From: Olivibacter sp. SDN3
GTDB taxonomy: Bacteria; Bacteroidota; Bacteroidia; Sphingobacteriales; Sphingobacteriaceae
DNA length: 64,000 nt
NCBI RefSeq assembly: GCF_014334135.1
Contig: NZ_CP060497.1
Span: 496,001-560,000, forward strand
Direction of reading: 5' to 3'
The notes under the pieces were generated by a model that saw only the letters and a list, made by a program, of their open reading frames with translations, was not told the origin of the DNA and did no database searches. How positions within the stretch are numbered: the first letter of the stretch is position 1; every line of letters starts with the position of its first letter. Positions 35,718 to 45,083 of this stretch are shown here, piece after piece. The translations under genes and the position numbers were made by a program.

Positions 35718-36073
35718 TTAACCGATATTTTAGCACATATTATAACATGTTTGTTTGGGTCAGGTCGGAGCACATCTTTTGCTTCGGCCTCCATTTTTGC
35801 CGTAACACAGCCAAAATGGTTATATTCGCTCTCCCATTATCAACATCATCCAAAACCCTACACTGCACATTTAAAGTCGATTCGTACCTACTGGGTACTG
35901 ACTTCTCCATGACAAGTTATTGCATCCATTATCTATCCAATATCACTCCAGTATAAGCTACCAAAAATTGGACTCATATTGGACTTATACTGGACTCATA
36001 TTGGACTCATCTCGAAAATAATAGCAATTAAAGCCCTACTTGCCTCCTACCTTTTTAATAGAAAGTTCAGATT
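35718..36073. other. 356-base intergenic region with phased repeats; no gene supported
   Basis: The stretch between the NTF2-like gene and the MFS gene holds an inverted repeat and four 11-base direct repeats (35947-36011). A 69-codon plus-strand frame at 35747-35956 is not supported: it has no start signal, a Cys- and His-rich composition and no domain. No terminator hairpin with a T-tract follows the NTF2-like stop. Confidence 0.45.
35947..36011. repeat. Four 11-base direct repeats overlapping an 11-base inverted repeat
   Basis: The unit ttggactcata recurs at 35968-35978, 35979-35989 (ggacttata variant), 35990-36000 (ctgg variant) and 36001-36011, with a period of 11, one helical turn. Overlapping it, tccagtataag (35947-35957) is the exact reverse complement of cttatactgga (35984-35994). 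The element ends about 63 bases before the longest MFS frame. A regulator array or a protein-bound hairpin is possible; nothing identifies the binder. Confidence 0.65.
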
Positions 36074-36160
36074 ATGCGCACAAAATTTGGAGGAACTAGA
36101 CCTATCGAATATAAGATAAAAATTAACAAAACCTATTGTTTTTCTGAACACATCGTGCCT

Positions 36161-37414
36161 ATGGTACGGATTTTGCGCGCGTATATGTACTTCATGTATA
36201 TTTTTCGAGCTTTTAAACATCGTAATTATCGTTTACATTTCACAGGGCAGGCCATTTCCTTAATGGGTACCTGGATGCAGCGTATTGCTATTAGCTGGCT
36301 GGTTTACCGCTTAACGGGATCGGCATTGATACTGGGTGTAGTATCTTTCGTTTCCCTTCTTCCTTCGCTTGTCCTTGCACCTTTTATAGGCAGTTTTGTC
36401 GATAAACATCAGAAATACCGCATTGTACTCACCACACAATTCGGGCTCATGCTACAAGCAGGTACTTTGGCCTTATTGGTTTTTATCGGGTACTACAATG
36501 TGTGGTGGATTGGCCTCTTAGGTTTCATACAAGGTGTCATCAACACCTTCGATGTTACAGCGAGGCAATCCCTTATGGTAGAGCTGGTGGAAGATAAGGA
36601 AGACCTCCCAAATGCTATTGCGCTTAACTCCTCGGCTTTCAATGCGGCCCGGATGCTAGGACCAGCAGTTGGAGGGATCCTGTTGAGCACCTACGGCGAG
36701 GTGGTGTGTTTCACGGTCAATTTCGTCAGTTTTATCGCTGTTCTTGGTTCTCTACTATCCATGCGACTAAAGCAAAAGCCAATTATGGCCAAGCAGGAAA
36801 GCACCTGGCAAGGTTTAAAGGAGGGGTATAAATATCTACGTAATTCCCCACACATCTCTTCACTTATTTTACTGCTGGCAGCATCAAGCCTATGGATTAT
36901 TCCCTATACTACGCTGCTCCCCGTTATTGCTCGGGAAATGTTCGACGGTGACGCCACTACCTTTAGCTGGTTTGAAAGTGCAGCAGGGTTAGGTGCAATG
37001 GCGGGTGCTGCCTATATGGCCATGACGAAAGCGGGCACGAATCTCCGGTTTCGGGTTATGAAGGCTTCGGGTTTATTTGCTCTTGGGATCTTATTACTAT
37101 CATTTGCCACGTGGTTACCATTGGCCCTGTTATGTATCATGTTTGCATCTATGGGTATGATGGTACAGAATTCGAGTATCAACACCTATATACAAACCCA
37201 TGCTATGCCGGCATTCCGGGCACGTGCCATCAGCTATTACATCATGGCTTTTCAAGGTGTATTTCCAATTGGAAGTTTGTTTATAGGGGCGCTCGCACAA
37301 AGCTTAGGCATACATTACACCTTGATCATTCAGGGTACGGCAGGAGCTATTATCGTCATTGTTTTTATTGTGTATATTCGGCAGCACCTCCAGCGGCGAT
37401 TTGTGCCGGTGTAG
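36161..37414 (+). CDS. MFS transporter, MFS_3/EntS-like
   Basis: About 417 residues with 12 predicted transmembrane helices and the typical family opening FRAFKHRNYRLHFTGQAISLMGTWMQRIAISWLVYRLTG. The motif GSFVDKHQKYRIVL is the MFS loop 2-3 signature. EntS-like members export small molecules such as siderophores; others are putative drug exporters. The open frame extends back to 36074, but the extra residues (RTKFGGTRPIEYKIKINK) look unlike the family, so the start is more likely at 36161, 36185 or 36194. Its stop lies two bases from the convergent isomerase stop. It is preceded by the 11-base repeat array. A sugar-import role is not suggested by the subfamily. Confidence 0.88.
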   Translation: MVRILRAYMYFMYIFRAFKHRNYRLHFTGQAISLMGTWMQRIAISWLVYRLTGSALILGVVSFVSLLPSLVLAPFIGSFVDKHQKYRIVLTTQFGLMLQAGTLALLVFIGYYNVWWIGLLGFIQGVINTFDVTARQSLMVELVEDKEDLPNAIALNSSAFNAARMLGPAVGGILLSTYGEVVCFTVNFVSFIAVLGSLLSMRLKQKPIMAKQESTWQGLKEGYKYLRNSPHISSLILLLAASSLWIIPYTTLLPVIAREMFDGDATTFSWFESAAGLGAMAGAAYMAMTKAGTNLRFRVMKASGLFALGILLLSFATWLPLALLCIMFASMGMMVQNSSINTYIQTHAMPAFRARAISYYIMAFQGVFPIGSLFIGALAQSLGIHYTLIIQGTAGAIIVIVFIVYIRQHLQRRFVPV

Positions 37415-37416
37415 GC

Positions 37417-38868
37417 TTAACACACTTGTACAACCGGCACATCCAATAGCTGCCCGAATTTTTTGATTTTGGATGCGATATGCCCTACCCCGATAGCGCA
37501 GTGGTGTGCCGGCCCATAACTGTTCCAGTCGTTTACAAAAGACCGGGCTCCGATAGAAAATTTATAGCGACTGTTGGTGTTCCCTATTTCGAGTATGGGC
37601 CCTGCAACCGATTCCCCTTCCGCCATCAGTAAGAATAAACTACCGTCTTTTGCTTCCACAACAGACAACAAAGTAACCGGTCCGTTTTTAACCATCATTT
37701 CCACAGACACCCCCTTTCCTACTTTACCGTGATAAACTTTCAATGGTCGTACTTTAGTTTTCCCTTCAGCAATAGCAATATGCCCCGGGCCATCATGCCC
37801 CATCAGCACCACATCTTCGTTAAAATCCATCGCATAATACTCCGTAAACGAGCCTCCTGCGCCGAAACTATCCATAATTTTCATCGCCTGCGCATTTTTC
37901 ACCTCATATTCGCCCGCTACCGGGATGCCATTGGCGGTTAACAGGGAATTACCCAATATGATCGAGCTGATAGCTTCCTCGTTTTCTTTGTTTCCCGTAC
38001 CCTTATAATAGTAAGCCATGGAACCCAGTTTGTACTTTTCTACCAATCGATCTAAAGCCACGGAGGTAATGGCTGCTTTTGTTAATTCTTCCGCACTGCA
38101 ATCCTCTTGTATAGCAAAGGTTTGCGCAAACAGGTCCAAACGATCTTGCCGCTCCACCTCGGAGACCTCTTTTCTCAAGGTTACCAGTTCCTCTACCTCC
38201 AACAATTCGATATGCCCACCAAAGGTGGCATATTGTTTGGTAAGATCGGTATAGATATCCAACATTCCGCTATAGTAGTGCCCCAAACAACCTAAGCGAT
38301 TGTACTGCATAATCTGTACAACCTGCGCAGCGGCCACCCATTCGGCCACCTCCTGCCAGCATTCCTCGTCATTATCCAGTAGTCCAGTGATCTGATGAAA
38401 ACGGATACCGCTCCTATTGAACACATTTGCTATCTCCGGTACCGGACAGGCAGCGCAATGGGCCAACCATTCGCCCGTCATCTGCTTGCGATCGCCCAGC
38501 TTATTGAAAGAAGCATAGTCAATAGCCGCTTCGGGCGATAAGTTTAAAATGATAACCGGCACCTTGGCCTTTTGTACCACCGGCAATACGGTAGCCGATA
38601 GGGCGTATGTAGAAACATATAAGAAAATCACGCCAACATCCTCCTGTTTAAACATTTTCCCCGCTGCAAATGCTTTGTCGACGTTATCAACCAGACCGGC
38701 ATTGACCACCTCGGAGTGAGAAGTCTTTAACTTGCTTGCTATCTTGTTTAAGTAATTCTTTAAACGCTCTTCCAGCCCTTCGAATTGCGACCAGTACGTA
38801 TCCAATCCAATACCAAATAAACCTATTTTTAGTGGTGCTGTTGAGAAATTCAATGCTTCTTCCATCAA
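37417..38868 (-). CDS. L-fucose/L-arabinose isomerase family protein
   Basis: A 483-residue cytoplasmic protein without signal peptide. The N-terminal part (LKIGLFGIGLDTYWSQFEGLEERL, VGVIFLYVSTYALSATVLPVVQKAKVPVIILNLSP) and the C-terminal part (GHDGPGHIAIAEGKTKVRPLKVYHGKVGKGVSVEMMVKNGPVTLLSV, ending near AHHCAIGVGHIA) follow the AraA-like fold. The family converts aldoses to ketoses with a divalent metal. It does not look like RhaA, the usual rhamnose isomerase. In this operon (SusC, SusD, GH78, GH106-like, this gene) it may act on L-rhamnose or another deoxysugar or L-arabinose freed with it. It starts eight bases after the preceding stop, so it is co-translated. The substrate is uncertain. 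Confidence 0.82.
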   Translation of the reverse strand: MMEEALNFSTAPLKIGLFGIGLDTYWSQFEGLEERLKNYLNKIASKLKTSHSEVVNAGLVDNVDKAFAAGKMFKQEDVGVIFLYVSTYALSATVLPVVQKAKVPVIILNLSPEAAIDYASFNKLGDRKQMTGEWLAHCAACPVPEIANVFNRSGIRFHQITGLLDNDEECWQEVAEWVAAAQVVQIMQYNRLGCLGHYYSGMLDIYTDLTKQYATFGGHIELLEVEELVTLRKEVSEVERQDRLDLFAQTFAIQEDCSAEELTKAAITSVALDRLVEKYKLGSMAYYYKGTGNKENEEAISSIILGNSLLTANGIPVAGEYEVKNAQAMKIMDSFGAGGSFTEYYAMDFNEDVVLMGHDGPGHIAIAEGKTKVRPLKVYHGKVGKGVSVEMMVKNGPVTLLSVVEAKDGSLFLLMAEGESVAGPILEIGNTNSRYKFSIGARSFVNDWNSYGPAHHCAIGVGHIASKIKKFGQLLDVPVVQVC

Positions 38869-38876
38869 AAATTATA

Positions 38877-41800
38877 TTAATTATTGTTCATTTCTATTAA
38901 TTGAAAATCCGCTAAAAGACCGTACTCATACAGGTCATAAGCGCTTCCGGAGGGGTACTTTTCCACACCTCTCCAATGCCAAGGTGAAACCATACCTGGT
39001 TTAGGTTGGTTATGGTGTGGGCCTAAGGTGTTTTTTAAACTTCCAACGATAATGACTTCTACTTTATTCTCACCATTCTTTAAGATTTCATCCAATTTAA
39101 GTTCAAATGGTGCCAGACTAATATCTCCTACCAATTGGCCGTTCACCTTGACTACAGCCGCGGTGCCTGCCCACTTAGTTAACTTAATCTTGTAACTTTT
39201 GCCTTTAACTGCCTGAAATATTTTGCTGTAGCTTGCCTGCTGGCCGTACATAGGTCTGCCCATATCTTTCCAGTTACCGAGTTTGACCGGAGAGGATGCC
39301 GTAAGCTCCCAACCTTTCGCCGCGCTCTGTAGATCAAAATCGCCCAGAATATACACCGGTTCAACCTCGGCATGTACCCGCATCTTTTTTGCAACAAGGC
39401 TTAACTTATTTTCTCCATGGATCGCTTCTCTACCGATATCAAAAACACCGAAATCCTTATCCAGATACCACCTGCCTTGATTTGGTTGAATGGGTTTATC
39501 ATTCAAGTACACTTCCCATAGCCAAGGCCGTTCTACCACTGCTTCCAGGCGTTTTGTTGGAACTCCCGGTTTGATCTGGAAATGGTAGTCGACTTTAAAA
39601 CGATCATCGTCTGCAAATGTGTCGCGCCTGATGGTATTATCCTTATACTGTACCGAAGTATTCCAAGGATTGCCATCTACAAAACCAAAATGCTTGAAGA
39701 TGGTATCCGAAGCGTGAAAGACCTGTTGATCCTTTATGAGCGTATCGCCGATATGGACATCGCAGAAATCCAGGGTTAATACATTCGGTTCGAGAAACTC
39801 CGCTTGCGTAACGGCCTCCACGATATTCCCTTCGTCTCCCGCTTGCTCCTCCCATAACGGGATTTCTGCAGAATCGGCTTCACTGATAAAAAACAGCTTA
39901 CTTCCAGCTGCAGGTAAATCATAAGCTATACCTTTTGCCTTTACGGGATATTTATAACGCCGCCCATCCGTCAAATCTAACAGGTAGACGTTTTTACCCT
40001 GCACATCAATATTTCCCTTAGCGGATGCCGTTAAACTTGCATTGACCAAGAAAAGCAATTCACCATCGCCAAGTACACGCCGCTGATGATAGAGTTTACC
40101 TAGGGTGTCTTTGGGAGCAAAGGAAATACCGTCTAATTTCAAGGCGTCGGTCGAAAAATCTGTCAACGCCGCTCGGTGAATTTGCAAAGGTCGTAATGGT
40201 TCATCCGCTGGTGCTCCATCGATATATTGAAGGTCTTCCAGCACCACTAGTTCGCCGCCATTCTTGACGAAACTTGCCAATAACTCCGCAGTCTTGCCGT
40301 CGAGATTTTCCATGCCCGGCGGAATGATCACCTTACCGTAGGTGCGCTCACCTACCACAAACTTTGCGTCTTTTACATCCCCCTGATCTTTTATAATATT
40401 TTCTGAGCCCAAGTCGTACTCCACCTGTGCTTTTTCCAATTGGGTAACGAAGGACTGAAAAGCCTGGCCAATTTCCTGCCGCCTGGGCATAGCATCCTGA
40501 TAGGTAGAGTACATCCATGCAGAGGTAGTAGGTTCGAGCACCAAGACATCATTAATTTGTTTCCCCAAAGACAGCACAAAAGATAAACGCTTGAAATATT
40601 CATTTAAGGGTTTATAATAGGGCCACCACGGACTGTGATAAGAAAAAGACTGCGGGTAATCGTATTTGCGTGCGCCAACCATGGTCATATACGAAAGATG
40701 TTGGTTTAACGTATTTACCCCCAGCACATATTGCCAATCGCCCAACCTTTTCATATCCTGAAAAGTCAGTTCCCACCCGCCGCCGCCATAGGTTTCACTG
40801 AGCGTACGTTTCCGGCCCAGCTGGTTGGCCACGCTAGCCAGTTCCTTTACGGCACGTATATTACCAAACTGGGCATTTGGACTGATTTCATCAAACTGAT
40901 TGAATAGCATATCAATAGCCGGACGTTGGTGCCAGGCATACATCGCCATATTATCGCCGCCATGATTAGGATTTGGCCAACCATGTTCCCAGTAGTGTCC
41001 CGTCCATTCCAAGTTCTTTTCATTGGTATAATTATACCACGGTTTTGACCAACGGTCGATGAACAGCTGTAACAGTACCTGGTAATAATTATGCCTTACT
41101 TTCTTCCAATCGCCAACCTCCTCAAACAACGACGGGAGGTTTGACTGCAGCTCATAACCCCAGGTTTGCTGAAAAATTGCAAATAAATCGGGTGTCCAGC
41201 GAATGTTGTTCGCTCCCTGTACCTCGATGTTAGGCTCATCGGTAAAGATGCCGGGTATGGTTTTGCCAAATTCATGACCCAGCGTTTTTTCATAACCGCT
41301 CATGGTTATTTCAATAAACTTCTCCGTCACACCTTTTGCCATCAGGTCTACGTAAGAATATCCACCATACCAAGGCGATTTTTGGTAATAATCTTTTCTA
41401 AAGAGATAGTAGTCGCCTTCGGAGTAGTTTGAAGCCTTCGGGTCAACGACTGAAAAACCATCGCCTGTTTTTTCCAGTACAACGAATAGGGTGGTATCGT
41501 TTGACGGTATACTGTTGGCCTTTTCCAAGTTAAGCATCTGCCCTTGATTATAGGAGCTCGGCATCTCTTGGGGCACATGGCCACCTGCAAAACCACTGGG
41601 ATATGAATTTTCATCGTAAATCCACACATCGAGATCCAGTTCCTTTCCTTTCTGCACCGTATACCGATACAGCTCAAACCAACGATCGGATAAATACGGC
41701 GTAACTAGTCCGGGACGCGGATGCACAAAGACCCCTCCAAAAGCATTTTCTTTGAACTCCTGCAGCATGCTATCGATCTTTCCCTCATTAACATCAGCGT

Positions 41801-41957
41801 TCCATACCCAAAGCGGGGCGCTTCCATAAGCTTTTCCCGGATCTTTAAAATGACTTAATAAGTATTGAAAGTTCTCCTTCTGCTGTTGCGCATGCACTGT
41901 TATGGTAAACAATGACAGCAAAGCCAGTAAAATAAAGGTAGCTTTATTATTCATCAT
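38877..41957 (-). CDS. Putative glycoside hydrolase, distantly GH106-like
   Basis: A 1026-residue secreted protein (signal peptide ending TITVHAQ). The barrel opening APLWVWNADVNEGKIDSMLQEF, GGVFVHPRPGLVTPYLSDRWFELYRYTV and DVWIYDENSYPSGFAGG resembles GH106 and related unclassified glycosidases. Acidic residues in comparable positions are E241 (FTDEPN) and E388 (LSETYGGGGWE), followed by GVNTLNQHLSYMT; the GH106 proteins here have SAESF or SCETF followed by GIN and a His-containing strand. The C-terminus has a galactose-binding-like domain (YSKIFQAVKGKSYKIKLTKWAGTAAVVKVNGQLVGDI). Compared with the two clearer GH106 proteins the surrounding residues differ, so the specificity, and perhaps the family, may be new. 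Five-base overlap-free spacing to GH78 upstream and eight bases to the isomerase gene. Confidence 0.65.
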   Translation of the reverse strand: MMNNKATFILLALLSLFTITVHAQQQKENFQYLLSHFKDPGKAYGSAPLWVWNADVNEGKIDSMLQEFKENAFGGVFVHPRPGLVTPYLSDRWFELYRYTVQKGKELDLDVWIYDENSYPSGFAGGHVPQEMPSSYNQGQMLNLEKANSIPSNDTTLFVVLEKTGDGFSVVDPKASNYSEGDYYLFRKDYYQKSPWYGGYSYVDLMAKGVTEKFIEITMSGYEKTLGHEFGKTIPGIFTDEPNIEVQGANNIRWTPDLFAIFQQTWGYELQSNLPSLFEEVGDWKKVRHNYYQVLLQLFIDRWSKPWYNYTNEKNLEWTGHYWEHGWPNPNHGGDNMAMYAWHQRPAIDMLFNQFDEISPNAQFGNIRAVKELASVANQLGRKRTLSETYGGGGWELTFQDMKRLGDWQYVLGVNTLNQHLSYMTMVGARKYDYPQSFSYHSPWWPYYKPLNEYFKRLSFVLSLGKQINDVLVLEPTTSAWMYSTYQDAMPRRQEIGQAFQSFVTQLEKAQVEYDLGSENIIKDQGDVKDAKFVVGERTYGKVIIPPGMENLDGKTAELLASFVKNGGELVVLEDLQYIDGAPADEPLRPLQIHRAALTDFSTDALKLDGISFAPKDTLGKLYHQRRVLGDGELLFLVNASLTASAKGNIDVQGKNVYLLDLTDGRRYKYPVKAKGIAYDLPAAGSKLFFISEADSAEIPLWEEQAGDEGNIVEAVTQAEFLEPNVLTLDFCDVHIGDTLIKDQQVFHASDTIFKHFGFVDGNPWNTSVQYKDNTIRRDTFADDDRFKVDYHFQIKPGVPTKRLEAVVERPWLWEVYLNDKPIQPNQGRWYLDKDFGVFDIGREAIHGENKLSLVAKKMRVHAEVEPVYILGDFDLQSAAKGWELTASSPVKLGNWKDMGRPMYGQQASYSKIFQAVKGKSYKIKLTKWAGTAAVVKVNGQLVGDISLAPFELKLDEILKNGENKVEVIIVGSLKNTLGPHHNQPKPGMVSPWHWRGVEKYPSGSAYDLYEYGLLADFQLIEMNNN

Positions 41958-41961
41958 GGTT

Positions 41962-44733
41962 TTATTGTTTAGCTATGGTGAACGAGTAGGAACCGGACCC
42001 GATATCCAATCCGATTTTACCCGCTTTTTCATGAGTTGCCGTTGAGATATATGGATTAGACCTTAGGGCCTCGCCATTTTCCGTTATTTGTTCAACCGTT
42101 GCTGCCGGCAATAGCAGTTGTGCCTGTGTATTTGCAGGAATCTCTATATCTAGGCTTAGCCCTCCTTCCTCCTTTGTCCAACGCACCTTAATTTCACCAT
42201 TAATGGAGTGGTAACCGGTTTCCACCCAGTCGAGCCCTTCTACGATTTCCGGCTCGATCAGGATGTTTTTAAAGCCTACATCACCTTCCTGCTGCCGAAT
42301 GCCGCCCAAACCACTATACAGCCATTCCATCAGGTGCCCCAGCATCATATGGTTATTGGATACATATTTCAATGCAGGCCAAGACTCGGTAAGTGCGGTA
42401 GCACCATGTTTGATCTGGTAACCATAACCTGGCACATCATCGCGGTTATTCATTTCATAGATCAATTGGGAGGCTCCCGCATCTTCCAAAGCGCGGAGTA
42501 AATAACGGTAACCTACATCCCCGGCTGTCAGGGCATTATTACCGGCCTTTATGGAATCTATCAAATTGTTTGCTACCTTTTCCCTATCACTGCTGTCTAC
42601 AATGCCCATATATAGTGGCATCGCATAAGCCGTCTGGCTTCCCGTGGCGTACACACCTGTTTCCTTTTCAAAAAACTTATCGTTAAATGCAATTTTAATG
42701 TTGGCCGACAGCTGCTGGTAATCTACTAAATCTGCCGTTTCTCCAAGCGTTTCCGCAATCTTGGCCATCAAATGTGCATCGTAAAAATACGTGGCGGTAG
42801 CTGTTAACGCAATGGGTGTGAGTTGTGAAACCCCGGGATTTTCAGGACCGAGGTCAAACCAGTCGCCCAATCCATGCGAAAGAATACGCCCATCTGCCTT
42901 TGTGCCCAGATAATCAAGATAGCGCTTCATCATTGGATAAGCCTTTTCGAGTATGCTTTTATCGCCATACCATTGGTACAGATACCAAGGAATGATAATG
43001 GAAGCACTGCCCCACTCCGGAGAATCGCGGAAGCCCCCTTCAAAAGGTACGTATTCGGGCACGATATCGGGTACCAATCCATTAGGCAATTGCCCCTCGA
43101 TCATGTCGTCAATAATTTTATTATACAGCTTATAAATGTCAAAATTATATTTGAGAGAGGATCCGATCAGATGTGTTTGTTCCAACCATCCCAACTTTTC
43201 GCGATGTGGGCAATCAGTAGCTACACTGGCCAGGTTACTCTTAATCCCCCAATTGATCAGTTCATTTACTTGATTTAACAGTGCATTTGAACTCTTAAAG
43301 GATCCCACAGTAGGTGAGCTGTTACGGGTATGCAAAAGCTGGATCTTGAGCGACTGTTCCACGTCCCTCGGTGCTTCACCATCGATTTCCACCAAGGCGT
43401 AGCGAAAGCCGTAGTAGGTGAATCTTGGCTCCCAAGTCTCCTGATCTGTTCCTTTTAATGTATACTCGAAATAATAAGGGCCGCCCGAGGCATTCTGGTA
43501 TGGCATACCATCATCGTCCAACACTTCGGTGGGTGTAATTTTTATTTTATCACCTTTATTCCCTTTCACCTGTAATCGGATAATACCCGAGGCATTCTGC
43601 CCGAAATCGTATAAGAACTTGTTCGTACCCACTTCCTTTTTTTCCTGGCTATCAAAGGTCTGCATTACCTTTAAGGGATAATCTTGCTGTGCATGCATCC
43701 TTCCTCCAGGGCCTTCCACCAATACGACATCTTGCCAGGAAGCATCATCAAAATCTGGCTCGTCCCAGCCTGTTTGCTCTTTGGTAGCATCATAATCTTC
43801 ACCACCGTAGATGGTACTGAAAGTAATAGCTGAGGGAGAGGTCTTCCAGGTTTGATCCGTTATCACCTCTTCGACAGTTCCATCCGTATACCTTAGCAAT
43901 AATTTCATGCGGAGCATTGGAAAAGCTTCGGCCCTTACCATTTTACGGTAACGCTCTCTATTGATGTACATAAAACCGGTCCCTACCAGTGCGCCTAGTG
44001 CATTTTCACCTGTTTTCACTTGTTCTGTGATATCATAGGTATTGTAAAGCGCACGCTCCTCATAGTTCGTCCACCCCGGAGCAAGGAATTCGTCGCCTAC
44101 TTTTTTGCCATTTAAATGAGCCTCATATTGGCCTAAACCGCTAGCGAACAGCAATGCCTGTTCTACGGTCTTATCGCCATTGACCTCAAATGTCTTGCGA
44201 AATAAGGGAATCGTTGCCCGTTTGACACCCCGTTCGCCCAAGTGATCACCATTGAGGTGTACCCCGGGCATGATCTTCTGGTTTTCATCGAGTTTTTCAA
44301 AGGCAATCCATTTTACCTTGTTCCATTCTCTGCTGTCTAAAAGTGCAGTAGTAAAGGAGGCAGGATCACTCCAAGCGGACTCCCTTCCATCGGCCGACCA
44401 GATTTTGACGCGCCAAAAATATGGCTGCGCAGACTGTAGCTCCTCCCCCTGATAATCTATAAAATGCTGCCCGCTACTCTGCACCTTTTCAGAATCCCAT
44501 ACATCGGCGGCGCCTTCATGCAGTTTTTCCCTGTTGGAAGCCACTTGAATCTGCCAGGCCGATTGCTCATAACCGCGCTCTTCTGTTTGAATAACCCATC
44601 CAAATTGCGGGTTCTTGGCTTCCACACCTATCGGATCAATTTTACGTTCAACGCTTAAGGATGTAGGTTTTGTATCAGACGATTTCTTACAACTAAAAAG
44701 CAACGCAAGGATGATGAAGCAAAAATATTTCAT
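41962..44733 (-). CDS. GH78 alpha-L-rhamnosidase, lipoprotein
   Basis: A 923-residue lipoprotein (lipobox LFSC, Cys about residue 15). The domain order is that of full-length GH78: an N-terminal fibronectin-like domain (PQFGWVIQTEERGYEQSAWQIQVAS, SAQPYFWRVKIWSADG), a sandwich domain (QALLFASGLGQYEAHLNGKKVGDEFLAPGWTNYEERALYNTYDI), the barrel with TDCPHREKLGWLEQ (D507, the DCPxRE region) and ATALTESWPAL with E783 as the candidate base, followed by NNHMMLGHLMEWLYSGLGGI, and the C-terminal domain (IPANTQAQLLLP). This is the best GH78 match in the window. It cleaves terminal alpha-L-rhamnose at the cell surface. It is 4 bases from the following glycosidase gene and is separated from SusD by a repeat-rich 483-base stretch. 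Confidence 0.93.
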   Translation of the reverse strand: MKYFCFIILALLFSCKKSSDTKPTSLSVERKIDPIGVEAKNPQFGWVIQTEERGYEQSAWQIQVASNREKLHEGAADVWDSEKVQSSGQHFIDYQGEELQSAQPYFWRVKIWSADGRESAWSDPASFTTALLDSREWNKVKWIAFEKLDENQKIMPGVHLNGDHLGERGVKRATIPLFRKTFEVNGDKTVEQALLFASGLGQYEAHLNGKKVGDEFLAPGWTNYEERALYNTYDITEQVKTGENALGALVGTGFMYINRERYRKMVRAEAFPMLRMKLLLRYTDGTVEEVITDQTWKTSPSAITFSTIYGGEDYDATKEQTGWDEPDFDDASWQDVVLVEGPGGRMHAQQDYPLKVMQTFDSQEKKEVGTNKFLYDFGQNASGIIRLQVKGNKGDKIKITPTEVLDDDGMPYQNASGGPYYFEYTLKGTDQETWEPRFTYYGFRYALVEIDGEAPRDVEQSLKIQLLHTRNSSPTVGSFKSSNALLNQVNELINWGIKSNLASVATDCPHREKLGWLEQTHLIGSSLKYNFDIYKLYNKIIDDMIEGQLPNGLVPDIVPEYVPFEGGFRDSPEWGSASIIIPWYLYQWYGDKSILEKAYPMMKRYLDYLGTKADGRILSHGLGDWFDLGPENPGVSQLTPIALTATATYFYDAHLMAKIAETLGETADLVDYQQLSANIKIAFNDKFFEKETGVYATGSQTAYAMPLYMGIVDSSDREKVANNLIDSIKAGNNALTAGDVGYRYLLRALEDAGASQLIYEMNNRDDVPGYGYQIKHGATALTESWPALKYVSNNHMMLGHLMEWLYSGLGGIRQQEGDVGFKNILIEPEIVEGLDWVETGYHSINGEIKVRWTKEEGGLSLDIEIPANTQAQLLLPAATVEQITENGEALRSNPYISTATHEKAGKIGLDIGSGSYSFTIAKQ

Positions 44734-44753
44734 AAAGTTTTTATATTATATAT

Positions 44754-44779
44754 GTTACTTTTTTTCCGAAAAAAGTAAC
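44754..44779. repeat. Inverted repeat gttactttttt/aaaaaagtaac
   Basis: The arms gttactttttt (44754-44764) and aaaaaagtaac (44769-44779) are exact complements around a short tccg loop. The element lies 21-46 bases before the GH78 start at 44733. Repeats built from gtaac and A/T runs are found dispersed in several Bacteroidota genomes. It could act as an mRNA hairpin near the GH78 ribosome-binding region. Confidence 0.5.
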
Positions 44780-45083
44780 CAAAAACTCCCGGCTGGACCT
44801 GCGAAGCAAGCTTCATTACCTTTCAAAACAAATTACGAAAATGAAAAATCTTCTTTGAAAGGCTCTGCCACTACTTAGCTTTTGCTACCCGGATATTTCA
44901 AGGCCGGTCTTTTTTTTAATTGAACGGTTTCTACCAATGACGATTTCCCAGTTATCCTTATAAGAGAACATTTAGTAGGCTTTGCGATAACCGTAATCTC
45001 TATTCATAAGCATAAATACAGTTTTTTAACAGCCCTGGAACGCCACGCAAAAGTAACGCTCGCTCCGCTCACGTCACAAGAGT

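Noticed and set aside
35747-35956. 69-codon plus-strand open frame after the NTF2-like gene
   Set aside because: Cys/His-rich composition with no domain and no signal for translation; judged as chance.
34851-36011. Possible CRISPR array from the short phased repeats
   Set aside because: Units are only 10-11 bases and contiguous without spacers, with no cas genes nearby.
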